Source: Triglochin maritima (Eukaryota; Streptophyta; Magnoliopsida; Alismatales; Juncaginaceae). Taken from it: a stretch of 64,000 nucleotides of DNA. Every line of letters starts with the position of its first letter. Positions within the stretch are counted from its first letter, which is position 1. The DNA is taken from contig OY821787.1 of assembly GCA_963682175.1 (NCBI GenBank), forward strand, positions 24,530,501 through 24,594,500. Direction: 5' to 3'. The translations under genes and the position numbers were made by a program. The notes under the pieces were generated by a model. It made no database searches and had not been told where the DNA came from. It was given only the letters and a program-made list of their open reading frames with translations. Below, one piece after another: positions 1 through 12,133 of the stretch.

Positions 1-1507
1 ACCCTAGGTTCCTTACAGAAGTCACACACAAAATCTTAGATCATTTGGACATAAATAGGTCACCCAAACATAGACCGGAAATCACTAAACCTTAACCTAA
101 ACTGCCTGTGCAAAATTGGTCGACCAAACATTCTCGAGTCGATCGAATGGTTAGTATATTGTGTTTCCCCAATAGTGATTTACCCAGCTCGACCGGTCGA
201 CCGTCTACACGTGTCATTTGACCGTTAGATTTGTTGTTTTATACCAACGGTTGTATTCAAATTATTATCCATACCCCAAGAATACAAGTGAACACTGGTC
301 GACCATGGACCTAGTTTTGGTTGATCAAACATAAATGTTTTTACAAATGCGTTAGCTGATCTATCTCATTGCTCAGGAGACCAGAGACCAGTCCCGCCAC
401 CACATATGTAGAAAAAGCCCTTGATCCGGAATAACAACCCGGCCAAAAGCTATAGTTGACGAAGCGATAGCGGAGTCGTTCTAGTATCTTTGGGGGTCTT
501 TCTCCCGAAGCCGAATCAGGAAGGGAAGAATCTGTCCCCCTATGTATAAATCATAGCAATACTTCCCTCATTCTAATTAGACCATCTTCGCCGATCCAAA
601 CTATACCACCATGATAACAAATGAGACCACCCGATAGTGCATGTTATTTTCAGTTGACCAACACAAGCATTTTGGTCGACTAAATATAAACACTTTTGAC
701 AACCCCATAACGCCTGTTATTTTTCGATCAACCGAACCATCCTATTAGTTCGACCGATAACTTAAGTGAACTTTAGTTATAGTTGTTTTCGTTCGACCAT
801 TCCCTGCTCGGTCGACCATTTCATTTCTGGACTTTCCTGGACTTCATTTCCGGACGACCGTTGAGCCCGATTCGGTCGACCGAAATTGCCGAGAACTGTG
901 CGTTGTGCTTTTTTGTTTTGTGCTTCTTACATATACACTTGTCATATTAATCACAACGGCTATAACACCTTAGGGTCTTATAAATAGATGTTACCAAGAC
1001 ACAATTTGACAACTCTTCCACTCCAAATTGTCATACACATCTAAGCAAAACTCCCAGGCTTTCAATTCCCCAATCCTACTTTCCAAGCCAAACTTTCCAC
1101 ACTTTAGATCAATTCCAATCATACTCTAAGTGTGATCAAGTTAGAGAGTGATTGTTCCACTCAACATTTGTTTGTCAACAAACAAGGACTTCGGTGAAAG
1201 GCGGAAGTGTTCCCTCTCTGATTGTGACACGAAGAAATCAAGCTAGCGGGATTGTTTGTGGAGCTGGTTGTGTAAAAGGCATTATCTTGGCCTAGAACGA
1301 GATTGATAGTGAAGACGTAGGCAGAGCTCGCAGAGTCGAACGAAGCTTGCAAGAGAGGAAGTAGGCAGGAGGCCGAACCACTATAAAATTCCCCCGGTGT
1401 CGATTATGGTTTGAATTGTTTTCTTTACTTGCTTTTGTTTGTTTTTTCCACTGCTTCTTTGATTAGGCAAGTAGGAGATTAACTTGAAAGTGATTAGAAT
1501 TAGGGCC
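1..1507 (+). repeat. copia-like LTR fragment, copy 1
   Basis: This stretch has no credible coding frame. It resembles 26160-27395 over most of its length: both begin with a 'cttgtagaagtcacacacc'-type block, carry many GTCGACC-type motifs, contain a TATA-like 'cttataaata' box, and end with a 'gaagacgtaggc...gccgaaccactataaaa' block followed by a T-rich tail. That ending resembles the downstream half of many plant Ty1/copia LTRs, so I infer an LTR or LTR-derived repeat in plus orientation. No TG/CA ends, PBS or target duplication could be fixed. It stops abruptly at about 1507, where a reversed LTR begins. Confidence 0.4.
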
Positions 1508-2480
1508 ATACACGTTCCCACAGTGACAAAACCCATCAAGTTAAGTATTCTCATTTAAGCATACATTCACATTCATCACATATTGCATAAGATTGGATTC
1601 ATTCACATTCTTTATTACATGTATAAACATCATCTCCACCCCCAAAAGGGGTTGGAACTACTCACTACACATTAAGCTAACAATTATACTAAGAAAGAAA
1701 AACATTCTAAGGAGCTATACTAAGATTAGGAAAACAAAACTAAGCTAAACATGCAAGCATTCAAAAAGGGACAACATTGAAACAAAAGTAAAAAGAAAAT
1801 ACTTTATTTACATGACTCACATTACAAAGCGGCATCCTCTCCACCTTGAGTTTTGCTTCAAAGGGTTACTCCAAGTAGAGAGAATGGTCATCGAGCAATG
1901 GGTCGGTTACAAAGGAGAAAGAGGAGTTCTATTTATAGACACGAAAAAGGCAACAGGGACAATCCCCCGGTGTGGAATGAAACATACCTAAAATGGACAT
2001 AAACTACATAACCCATAACCATGCGAAACCGGGTCGGATTCGGACAAAAATGGACAATTAATTGTAGGTCTAGGGTTGCCAATTGGCGGTCACTTTTTGT
2101 CTGATATGATCTGATTTGGACAATCCTCTTAAATGCTTCAATTCTTCATGTAAGGTGCACTCGGATCGGTTATTGGAGTCTGGGCCCAAATATAATTGCC
2201 AAAATACTCCTCATGATGGTGTGGAGTGTCTCAGTTCGCTATTTGGTCCTTCCGACTTACATCTAGGTCCTTCCCTTTTGTAGATGGGACCTTGTGTATG
2301 ACGAACAGGTCCAGTTTGCTTAATTTAAGTCATTTCTTCTTATATTTCAGCCTTTTTCTCTTCCGTTCTCTTCTTTATTAATTAATACCTGAAAATACGC
2401 AACAAACACTCGAGTAGCACAACATTGGGGTAAAGTTAAGGATATATAGCATGAAATGACGCATGATATTCTACTAATCA
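1508..2480 (-). repeat. LTR fragment, reverse orientation
   Basis: Reverse-oriented, truncated LTR of the Athila-like group. On the minus strand it starts at TGATTAGTAG, with a 'cctataaatagaactc'-type TATA region, a 'gggggattgtccc' block and an 'aattggcggt' half-palindrome. The end nearest the PBS is missing. The same sequence recurs at 60146-61122 with scattered differences. Small open frames inside it are not conserved as proteins. Confidence 0.6.
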
Positions 2481-2908
2481 CATACATTGCATTCATTCTA
2501 TATATCCTTTATGTTACCCCAATTTTGTTCTACTCGAGTGTTTGTTTGATGTGTTTCAGGTTTTAGGTAATAAAAATGAAAAATTAACTAAAAAGGGCCT
2601 AAATGTAACACGAAAGGGCCTTATTTAAGCATATTGGATCTGTTTGTCTTGCTCAAGGACCCATCTGCAATTCAGGAAGTAACCAGGTGAAACCCAGAGG
2701 AACCTGTGCATAAGGAAAACATTTCTGGTGCAAAAATCACTCATTATCAAGATCTTCAGAAGTATTTGGAAAATTAAGACCAAATGGGCTCGAACACGTG
2801 AACCACGACTCTACGCCACGTGCAAAATGCATCACTTGAGCTTTTGAAATAAATAAGGGGGATTAGAGCCAAAAGATCTGCCAATGGCAAATCATTTTGT
2901 TCCAAATC
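2481..2908 (+). repeat. LTR 5' fragment, head-to-head with previous
   Basis: The sequence turns round here: 2498-2547 is an imperfect reverse complement of 2401-2449, so two LTR starts lie head to head around a loop of about 48 bases. The piece then continues as a plus-oriented U3-like sequence with 'aggacctaaatg' runs until it is interrupted at 2909 by another LTR. It recurs at 61123-61550. No coding potential is seen. Confidence 0.5.
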
Positions 2909-2935
2909 TGTAATGCCCCCGATCCCGTGGGTACG
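2909..2935 (+). repeat. 5' tip of a 3-kb-type LTR
   Basis: Starts TGTAATGCCCCCGATCCCG, matching the first bases of the LTRs at 38319 and 61551. Only 27 bases remain because the next LTR begins at 2936. The last five bases (gtacg) would be the left target duplication of that insertion, but no right-hand partner is present in the window. Confidence 0.6.
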
Positions 2936-4328
2936 TGATTGACATCATTTCGTTCTTATATTTGTATCTTATATTCATTATCTTTCACCTAAACAATGCT
3001 AAGTTACGAGTTTTATGTTTGAATTTCAGAAACAAATAGGTTTGAAGAGATGAAGCATAAAAGGACCCAAAAGCTGGGAAAAAGGACTGAATTGTGAGAT
3101 CTGGGGACTAAGATGAAAGGGAGAAGGACCAGAACGTAAGACCAAAGGACCAAAGAGAAAAACAGAAAACTCCACACCATCTTGGGGAGTATTTTGGCAA
3201 TTAGATTCGGGTCGGAGCTCCAATAAACAAAGTAGATACATAAAAGACCGACAAAGGAATCGAGAAAATCCTAGAATGAAATTTAGCCGGATCTAGATCT
3301 TATGGCCCGCAATTGGCGGTCTTGGACCGCTAATTGGCGGCCTGGATCCTTCTGAATCCACTAGAATTTCTCCAGCACATGTATTAGAGGATGTTTAGGC
3401 TATTTTTGGTATTTGTTTAGTCCCACATCGGGGGATTGTCCCGGATTGCTTTTTTCTTTGGCTATAAATAGAACTCTTCACCTTCTATTGTAATCACTTC
3501 ATATTTTAAGTGGCTATTCTTCCTACTAGAAGCGAGGCCTTGAAGCAAACACTAAAGTAGGAGGATGCTACTTGAAATGTGAGTCACTTTAATAAAAGTT
3601 TCTTTATTATGTTGTTTGTTTCATATTTCTTGCTTTAGTTTGTTTAATTTCATTTTATTAGTTTTAGTAGCTTAGTTAATATGCTTTCCTTGCTTAGTTT
3701 AAAAATTAGTCTAATATGTAGTGAGTAGTTCCATCCCCTTTGGGGGGGAGTAGATGTACATACATGCAAATGAGAATGGAATGAATGCTTTATTTCCAAT
3801 GTATTGATAAAACATGAATGTATGCTTGCTTGTTTAGGAAAGAATTTATAACTTGATGAGTTTTGCCAAAATGATTAGACAACTCTCATAATTGTTTAGG
3901 TTCTGAAATAAACTTGTATATGTAAATGTTAATCAACTAGGTTGGTGAATAGATTGATAGGTTTTGCCATAACATTTAGACACTTCCTATGCATGATAAC
4001 ACCACCTTCATTTGTGCTTAAAGAATGTGTTCCACACCCACCTCTTTGCAAGTGTGCACTCACTCCAGCCCTTAGGGGTTTTCCACTTCTGAATTCCAGC
4101 ACTCTTCTTTCGTTCTTAGTTATATTTTAGTTAATCGTTTGTTATTTTCTTTCGCATTTCGTATTTCGTAGTGTAGTATATCGTAGAGTAGGATAATCAA
4201 ACTCTCGTCCCTATTTTTGCCACTTGATTTCATGCAAACGAGAGGCTGCTCAACTCCCAGAGGACGACCCGTATTTGCCACCGCTTCAACGCGGCCGTGC
4301 ACTTGCGGTTTAATTAAAACGTTCAACA
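2936..4328 (+). mobile_element. Athila-like LTR (5' LTR of a truncated element)
   Basis: Full-length LTR of about 1.39 kb with TG...CA ends (TGATTGACATC...GTTCAACA), closely related to the LTRs at 10720 and 18506. It carries the 'tttagtcccacatcggggg' block, a TATA box ('gctataaatagaac', about 3462-3475), two 'ccgc(t)aattggcgg' palindromes upstream of it, and the conserved U5 end (ccgcttcaacgcgg, gtgcacttgcggt). It is followed directly by a PBS start, so this was a 5' LTR. The element body has been lost. Confidence 0.85.
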
Positions 4329-4334
4329 AGTTTT

Positions 4335-4345
4335 TGGCGCCGTTG
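4335..4345 (+). other. Truncated tRNA-Asp primer-binding site
   Basis: Eleven bases (TGGCGCCGTTG) match the start of the tRNA-Asp-type PBS seen complete at 12116 and 44035. The rest is replaced by the 3' end of a minus-strand element, so this is an illegitimate junction. Confidence 0.75.
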
Positions 4346-4648
4346 TCCCCATCTTCATTTGTCAAAAGACATCAAATGGGAATCTCAAAAGTGGGTCAAT
4401 GTACTTGGAAAGGGAACATGACCCCACGCGGGGCCAGAATACTCATGCGTGGACCCCTTCACAAAGAGCACACGATGAAATGTGAGGTTCATGAATTGGA
4501 CGCAAAGGCGTCTTAATCAAAGGATTAAAATGAAAGAGCTTGAACCTCTCGAGAGTTTGGGAAATAAAGGGCAACGGAAGAAGAGTTTCTCCTGTTGCGC
4601 TGCTAAAGTTATGATCGTCAATCCAAACTCTCCAACCAACTGGCTGGT
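4346..4648 (-). pseudogene. ORF2 C-terminal part of short Athila-like element
   Basis: Minus-strand coding remnant that joins in frame to the sequence starting at 22255 once the solo LTR between them is ignored (shared TSD CTGGT). It holds the PTHQPVGWRVWIDD segment, related to PMHPPISWRVFFDE in the element at 10720-19918. The frame stops near 4443, and 4346-4442 is presumably the 3' untranslated part. Function is unknown. It ends at a broken junction with a plus-strand PBS. Confidence 0.55.
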
Positions 4649-5694
4649 TGATTGACATCATTTCATGCTCATATTTCTATCTTATATCCATTATCTTACA
4701 CCTAAGCAATGCTACGTGACGAGTTTTATGTTTAGTTTTCAGGAATAAAGAGGTTTGAAGAGAAGAGCCATGAAAGGACCCAAAAGCAGAAAAAAGACTT
4801 AATTGTGAGACCTAGGGACTGAGATGCAAGGGAGAAGGACCTGATCGTAAGATTGAAGGACCTAAGAGCAAAATAGGAAACTCCACACCATCATGGGGAG
4901 TATTTTGGCAATTCGATTCGGGTCGGAGATCCAACAAGCAAAGTAGATGCATCCAAGACCAACATATCCATCAGGAAAAGCCCACAACCAAAACCAACGA
5001 GATCTGGATCATAAAGACCGCCAATTGGCGGTCCATATTGCTCTTAATCCGCTAAGATTTGTGGAGTACGTGTATTAGTGTGTTCTTAGTCTATTTGTGG
5101 TATTGGTTTAGTCCCACATCGGGGGATTGTCCCGGATTAGCTTTTTCCATGCCTATAAATAGAACTCTTCACCTTCTATTGTAATCACCCATTGCTTGGT
5201 GGCATTCTCTCTACTAAGGAGTGAGCCTTGAAGCAAAAATTCAAGGTGGAGAAGAATGCTACCTTCAATGTGAGTCATTGTTAATAAAATAATTATTCTA
5301 GTTTTCTTTTAAATCTTGTCTTTAAATTTGTGCATGCTTGTTTAGTCTTTCTTTTCCATTTAAGCTTCTTTAATATTTCTTGCTTGATTAGTGTAGTTTC
5401 ATTTCAGTATAATGCTTCATTTTGTTAGAGTAGTTAGTTTAAATATGTGTGAGTAGTTCCATCCCCTTTGGGGGTGGAGTAGATGTATGTACATGTTATG
5501 TAGGTGGTATGAATGCTTAATATGAATGTTTTGTGAGAAATATTAGTATGCTTGCTTGAATTATGAAGAACCTTACTTGATGGTTTCTGCCATAGCTTAG
5601 GTACACTCCATGCTTGTTTAAGTGTCTTAATAACAACCTTGCATTGCTCCTATTAATCACCTAGGTTAGTGTTGTAAATGATAGGTCTTGCCAT

Positions 5695-6110
5695 CACTAC
5701 TACAGAAAATGGAATATACGTCGGATGTACGGGGCTATATACGTCGGATATAAGCACTCCCCAATCCGACGTCTATGTGTGCGTCGTCTATACATAGACG
5801 TCGGCTATGGTATAGCCGACGTCTATACCTAACGAATAGACGTCGGCTGGACTTAGAAGCCGACGTATATTCGTTAACGTATAGACGTCAGCCTCTACAC
5901 CACCCGACGTCTATGCTTTAGGGATAGACGTCGGTGGAATAACATATGACGTCTATTCTTTAGATATAGACGTCGGTGGAATAACATACGACGTCTATCC
6001 TTAAAGTATATACGTCGGATTCAACATACAGCCGACGTCTATTCCTTTCTTTACAGGAATACACGTCGGGTAATATAAACAGCCGTCGTGTATTCCTAAA
6101 CCTGGACAAA
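5695..6110. repeat. CACTA left terminal and subterminal repeats
   Basis: About 18 copies, perfect or near-perfect, of a TAGACGTCGG / CCGACGTCTA motif in alternating orientation. Neighbouring copies pair into hairpins, the best being ATAGACGTCGGCTAT-GG-ATAGCCGACGTCTAT around 5800-5834 (one base of slack in the loop). In the En/Spm family such subterminal repeats are bound by TnpA, and I infer the same role here. Confidence 0.85.
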
Positions 6111-6436
6111 AAAAAATAGCATCCGACGAAATTGTTTTTATTCATCGTATTCGTGTACATACAACTGCACCAAATTCGTTCACCTATAAATTTGTTCACA
6201 AATACTCAAAATTTCATCCACATATACATACAAGCACAAACACACAAGCATACATCCGCAAACACAAACATATCATACATGCACAAACATACAAAGCATA
6301 CACAATTGACATTCAACACACTTGCAATTAATTCATTCTAAATTAAGGCGATTATATTAAGGCATAAAGTGTAGGTTTGTAATACAAGTGCACTTGTTAA
6401 CTAAATTACAAAAAATACAATTGGCAGGAGAACCTC
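6111..6436. other. CACTA 3' non-coding segment
   Basis: AT-rich sequence with CA-rich runs (cacaaacacacaagcatac and similar) between the left subterminal repeats and the stop codon of the minus-strand TnpA-like gene. It is probably the gene's 3' untranslated region. No conserved frame is seen. Confidence 0.5.
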
Positions 6437-9317
6437 TTAGTTCGTCAGCATGTTTCTGATGAAATAGCGAGCCCATCGGTCGCGAGTTTCATCGAGCTCC
6501 TATTGCGAGAAGGGAACACTACTTTTTGGGAAAACCTATCAAAAAAATACAAGTGTGTTGAATATTAATAACTAAATATTGAAACTACAATTGAATATAC
6601 AATTGAATAACGATCTACATTACCTCGGTTAGACATACGTCTTGAGTTACCACATTGAGGATTTCCTCCATGTATCTCATCACGTAGTAACCGCATTCCG
6701 TATTTCCAACCTGCTTCCGGTACTACAAACATAGAAATTCGCTAAATATTTGTTCCTAACTTAATTAACAACAATGGGAATGAACGTACTCTCATTCCAC
6801 GCCATGTTATTCCTGCTTTTGTGGTTGTTTTCCTACCACCTAAAGCTCTGTAAACCTTAATTGCCCTGAGTAGCACAAGTTAAAATATCATTCAATTTTA
6901 CTAATAAATATCGAAGAAATATTTTTTCACGACTAAACGAACTTACATATTTAGAAGTTTCTTTATTGAGTCCCTTGGTTTATTCGAGCCCAACGGATCA
7001 AACCAATATGCCGAATTAGTCGTGGGACATACAACGACAAACATCCAATGAGCCTTGTTATATATATAATTAGAACCTTATTACAAAATAAAATTTCACT
7101 TTGAATTACAAAGTTTACCTCTCATGATAAGGGAGCAGATAATATCTTTTGTCTTCTTCTTTAAAGAATGTCCCAAGTTGACCCGATTTATCATCATTCC
7201 CGTATATATATGTAGATGGACTGATAAATCCAAATACTTGATCCTCGGGAAATGTTGACCTTCTGGCGTCGTAAAGATGTCTACAAGTATAAAAATTATA
7301 ATTTATTACAGTTTTGATAAAATTATTCAATACTTTTCATTGTATACAAAAAAACACTTACTTCACTTGCACGTCGATAATCATGATACACAACGAATCC
7401 ATCGCCATGAACTGCATGATATCCTCTTTGGTGACGTACAAAGCGGGAGGCAACCCTTTATCCCCCTCCAAGTCCCAGGTACTTAGGGATTGTGCTTCCC
7501 TACTTACCATACATTGATACAATATTTTGCACCTACTTGGAAGCGAATTAATGTTGATCGGAGATTGGTTGTTTGACCCTTTGCTCCGGGGGCTTGACAC
7601 CTTACAGATATATATACAACTGTTAAAATACAATTGTTAACAAATTTGAAGTTTAAAGTCTTTCAAAGTTAAACTATACCTCATGTTTGTCGTTTAGCTC
7701 TACTAAATAACTAGGCCACCGCACAAACCCACCGATAGCATCGCCGAGAGTAACAATCTCTTCTTCCGGAAATGGCACAAAAGCACCAGGATCTAAGCAA
7801 CTCTCAACTGCAACCTTCAATTCTCCCTCTCCTACCTCTGTGAAGTGGTGTCTGGAGATGTTATAAACTTTCCCGTGTCCCACCAATCTTCGATCAGGGT
7901 CTTCGACAAATAAAGCACATCTAGATCCATCCGCGAACTTTCCAAATGAGGAACTGTCGACGAGGGCCAATTCTCGAGAATGAGACACGAAATCATCTTG
8001 TCGATCAGGGTGGAACACTGGAGGAACTGGAGGAGTAGTCTCCGCGGAAGAACCGGTCTTACGACGGGTAGGAGAAGTAGGCAAATCACGATCCAATCTC
8101 TCCGTAAGAAGTTGCAAAGACTTCTTCAAATCTGCGATCTCTTCCTGGCATTTGGTATGACTAGTCGACGCAGTAGACCGTTGAGTCTTCCCATAATATT
8201 GTCGAAGTCCAACTCTACTCCCTACCCCTCGTACACGACCGGGGTTTTCGTCGTTTCCCAAGGCCTCGCATAGAATATCATTCCGACCATCGGAAGCAAA
8301 TTCACCTTGAGATTCTCTCAACTTCAGAGAGTCCTAAGTTTAAAAAAATATTTACTAACATTTGAAAGATATAAAATTAATGATTCTGAATTAATAACAT
8401 ATATATAAGTGATGCAACTTACTATCTTCGAGCCGATCGCTTGCGACTCGTCTGTGACGTACTCCGCTGTGGAGTTTACTCTCGCTCTCTTCCAAGAATC
8501 ACAACGAGCTACGGGAGAAGGAGGAGATAAGTTACATGCTTGCTCCTCACTCGTACCAGAGTCAATTGCCTCTTGTTTCCTTTGAGCAATTTTTTCAGCC
8601 ATCATTTGTGCTTCTAACTTTTGGTACCCCGCTCGAGACATACGATGTGTATACTTGTTAGAAGATCTAATCTTTTGGTTTTTTGCTCGGATGGCCTAAA
8701 ATCAAGTTTATTAGATTGTCACTAAAATCAATAACTAACAAGTTTGTTTTGAAACTCAGTTACCTCAAACTCCGGGCTATCTCTGGATTTTCTGAATAGC
8801 TCCCATTGATTCGGAGTGATAAAGTTATAGACATCGCATGGATTTCTATCCTGGTATTCTCCGAATATGTACTTGTTCGTTAAATTTGTTTTGAAATCCC
8901 TCCAACGAACTGACATGTATGTCATCCACTTTTTCTTCAATTTGTCAGTGGATTGGAACTCAAAAGATTCCTACAACACGTTAACTTTATATATATCAAA
9001 AGTTTGACTAAAACTATAGAAATCTATAATGGAATCATTACCTGCATATTATCCCATATTGTGTCCTTCAACTTCTCATCTACATCAGCCCACTGGAATA
9101 ACAAATGTCAACTTTGGACCTCGCTAAGCTACCCAGAAAACTCTTCCAATTATCAGACAGCATGCCTAACGGCTCAAGACGGTCATCAAACTGGATTGGA
9201 ACTCTACCGTCTCTATTTCTTCTCCCAACGAATTCTTTCATGAGACAAGGACCTCGTGTACTGTATGTCTTCGATCCTTCAGACTTGGAGGAAGTGGGTT
9301 TCTTTTTCGGAGCCATT
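6437..9317 (-). CDS. TnpA-like CACTA protein with Ulp1-type (C48) protease domain
   Basis: Multi-exon minus-strand gene starting MAPKKKP. Exons recognised by frame and GT/AG borders: about 9317-9140 (start), 9093-9043 (WADVDEKLKDTIWDNMQ), 8970-8764, 8695-8423, 8333-7682, about 7602-7361, 7281-7120, 7060-6945, 6870-6790, 6725-6625 and 6540-6437. The N-terminal half fits the plant Ptta/En/Spm transposase family (WMTYMSVRWRDFKTNLTNKY, SPEFE, then a coiled stretch KCQEEIADLKKSLQLL). The C-terminal part is a C48 cysteine protease: HW near 7045-7050, Asp in YWFDPLGS (6997-6999), Gln and Cys in QVGNTECGYYVMRYM (Cys 6693-6695). All four active-site residues are present. An in-frame TAG at 6500-6502 cuts about 21 terminal residues. 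The first small intron is uncertain. The likely role is binding subterminal repeats. The protease target is unknown. Confidence 0.75.
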
Positions 9318-10719
9318 GTACTATAAAAGATAAATCCAAGCAATTAAATAAGGTAAAGACATTAAATATCTATTACAATGTGTTACAACAGAAAATTTGC
9401 ACCTTTACTGTTTTTTTCCTTAATGGATTGTCAATCCATTTACCTTCACCGTGGTCATCTCTAAACATACAAGTCTCAACATTTATTTCTTCATCTACTG
9501 TGTTCAACTCAGGTGCTTGCTTAGAGAAAGGTGGTGTCTCTTCATACTCGATCAGGCTATCATCTGATACAATTTTTTTCTTCCTTTCCAAAATTACTGC
9601 CCATTTCTTATCACATGGATCAGCCACATAGAAGACTTGTTTCGGTTGGGAAGCTAGAATAAAAGGTTCTCCTTTATACCCTTTTTTTGAAAAAATCAAT
9701 TAAAGTGAAGACATAATCATACACTCGAACTCCGGTTTTATTATCAGCCCACTTGCATCTAAATATAGGTACTTTGAATTTAACAAAGTCTAGCTCCCAT
9801 ATGTCTTCAATTACACCGTAATAGGACATGTCGGCGTATACAGGATTCTTGTCTTTAGAACTAGACACATGCAAAGACTCTGCTATTAAGGTGACGCCAC
9901 TGTTCTGAACAGCACTTTTCACATCTTCACACATTGTGTAGAAAGAATATCCATTGATATCATAACCACTGTAACTTATCACAACAGAATGCGGACCATA
10001 AGCCAACCACTGTATTGTCTCAGAAACATCACGCTTGTATGCTAGATTTTTGAACCAAGAGATGAAATTCTTATTGTGACTATTAATTACTTGTTGATCA
10101 CTCCACAAAGGATTTCTTTCCTTTAGAAACTTCATGTGTTCATTTAGGTAAGGTTGAAGTTCATTCGAATTGCACAACACATAAAAATATGCTGTCATTA
10201 AGTCATCGCCATTTGGATTTAACATTTTCATCCCACGTGTCCCTTTACCATCGACACGTTTATCATGACGATTCTTCGGAAGTCCAACAGTTTTGGTGTT
10301 TGCTAGGTATCCAGTGCAAAACTCGATAACCTCCTCAGCTATGTATCCTTCAACAATACTAGCATCTGGTCTTTGACGATTTTTGCAATAACCTTTCAAC
10401 ACTTTCATATAATGCTCGAAAGGATACATCCACCTTAAAAAAACTGGTCTGCACAATTTAACTTCTCTAACCAAATGAATAACAAGAGGAATCATAATGT
10501 CGAAAAAAACAGGGGGGAAAAACATCTCCAACTGACATAATGTGACCACAATTTCATTCTGTAACTTATCTAACTGCACAGGATCGACCACTTTACTGCA
10601 AATCTTATTGAAAAAGGAACACAAGTTTATTATTGCATGTCTAACATCTTTCGGTAGTATGGATCTCAGTGCTACAGGTAACAACTGCTGCATTAAAGTA
10701 TGACAATCGTGAGACTTCA

Positions 10720-12109
10720 TGATTGACATCATTTCATGCTTATATTTGTATCTTATCCATTATCTTTCACCAAAACAATGCTACGTTACGAGTTTTATGT
10801 TTAGTTTTCAGGAATAAATAGGTTTGCAGAGATGAAACATAAAAGGACCCAAAAGCTGGGAAAAAGGACTGGATTGTGAGATCTGGGGACCAAAATGCAA
10901 GGGGGAAGGACCTGAACGCAAGACAGAGGACCTAAAAGCAAAACAGAATACTTCACACTATCATGGGGAGTATTTTAGCAATTGGATTCGGGTCGTAGCT
11001 CCAATAAACGAAGTAGATGCATCCAAGACCACCAAATACACAAAGAAAAGCCCAACACAAATTCCAGATGGATCCGGACCTTTTTGACTGCTAATTGGCG
11101 GTCTGTTTTGGCCCAAATACGCCAAGTTTTCTCCTGGATGTGTATTAATGTTTGTTTAGGCTATTTGTGGTATTGTTTTAGTCCCACATCGGGGGATTGT
11201 CCCGGTTTGCCTTTTTCCATGGCTATAAATAGAACTCTTCACCTTCCATTGTAATGACTCCATATTTTAAGTGGCTATTCTTCCTACTAGAAGTGAGGCC
11301 TTGAAGCACACACTAAAGTAGGAGGATGCTACTTGAAATGTGAGTCATTTTATCAATAAAGTTTTGTGTTTCTTTCATTGTTTGTTTATGCTTCTTTTAT
11401 TGTTTATGCATGTTTTAGTTTAATCGTCTTTTATTTCTAGCTTAGTTTTAATATGCTTTCTTTGCTTAGTTTAATAATTAGTGTAATGTTTAGTGAGTAG
11501 TTCCATCCCCTTTGGGGGGTGGAGTAGATGTACATACATGCATTAGAGAATGTGATGAATGCTTTATTTTTTATGTGTTGATAATACATGAATGTATGCT
11601 TGCTTGTTTAGGATAGAATTTATTACTTGATGAGTTTTGCCAAAATGATTAGACACCTCTCATGCTTGTTTAGGTTCTGAAATAAACAACTTGCATAAGT
11701 AAATGTTAATCAACTAAGTTGGTGAATAGATTGATAGATTTTGCCATATCATTTAGACACTTCCTATGCATGATAACACCACCTTAATTTGTGCTTAAAT
11801 AATGTGTTCAAAACCCACCTCTTTGCATGTGTGCACTCACTCCACCCCTTAGGGGTTTTTTCTATTCCTGAAATTCCAGCATTCTTGTTTTGTTTTTAGC
11901 TTAGTTCTTATTTCATCGTTTGTTTGCTTCTTTCACATTTCGTACTTCTTAGCGTAGTGTAGTGTAGGTTAGCATAAACATCTTTCTCCCCCTATTTTTG
12001 CCACTTGATTTCGGACAAGCAAGAGGCTACTCACCTCCCTGAGGACGACCCGTACTTGCCACCGCTTCATCGCGGCTGTGCACTTGCGGTTTAATTAAAA
12101 CGTTCAACA
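10720..12109 (+). repeat. 5' LTR of nested Athila-like element
   Basis: 1390 bp with TG...CA ends. A single GACTGCTAATTGGCGGTC palindrome lies at 11086-11103, where the 3' LTR has two. The TATA box is 'ggctataaatagaac' near 11221. It ends in the conserved U5 block and is followed by the PBS. Confidence 0.92.
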
Positions 12110-12115
12110 AGTTTT

Positions 12116-12133
12116 TGGCGCCGTTGCCGGGGA
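12116..12133 (+). other. Primer-binding site 1 (tRNA-Asp)
   Basis: TGGCGCCGTTGCCGGGGA is the reverse complement of the 3' end of plant tRNA-Asp including CCA, the primer typical of Athila-type elements. It begins six bases after the LTR end. Confidence 0.9.

Noticed and set aside
5016..5033. GACCGCCAATTGGCGGTC palindrome as a possible transposon terminal repeat or site-specific insertion site
   Set aside because: It lies at a fixed internal place in many LTRs and is not flanked by target duplications.
5695..6110. Regular short repeats resembling a CRISPR array
   Set aside because: Repeats alternate in orientation, spacers are unequal, and the repeats lie at a transposon end in a plant genome; they are CACTA subterminal repeats.
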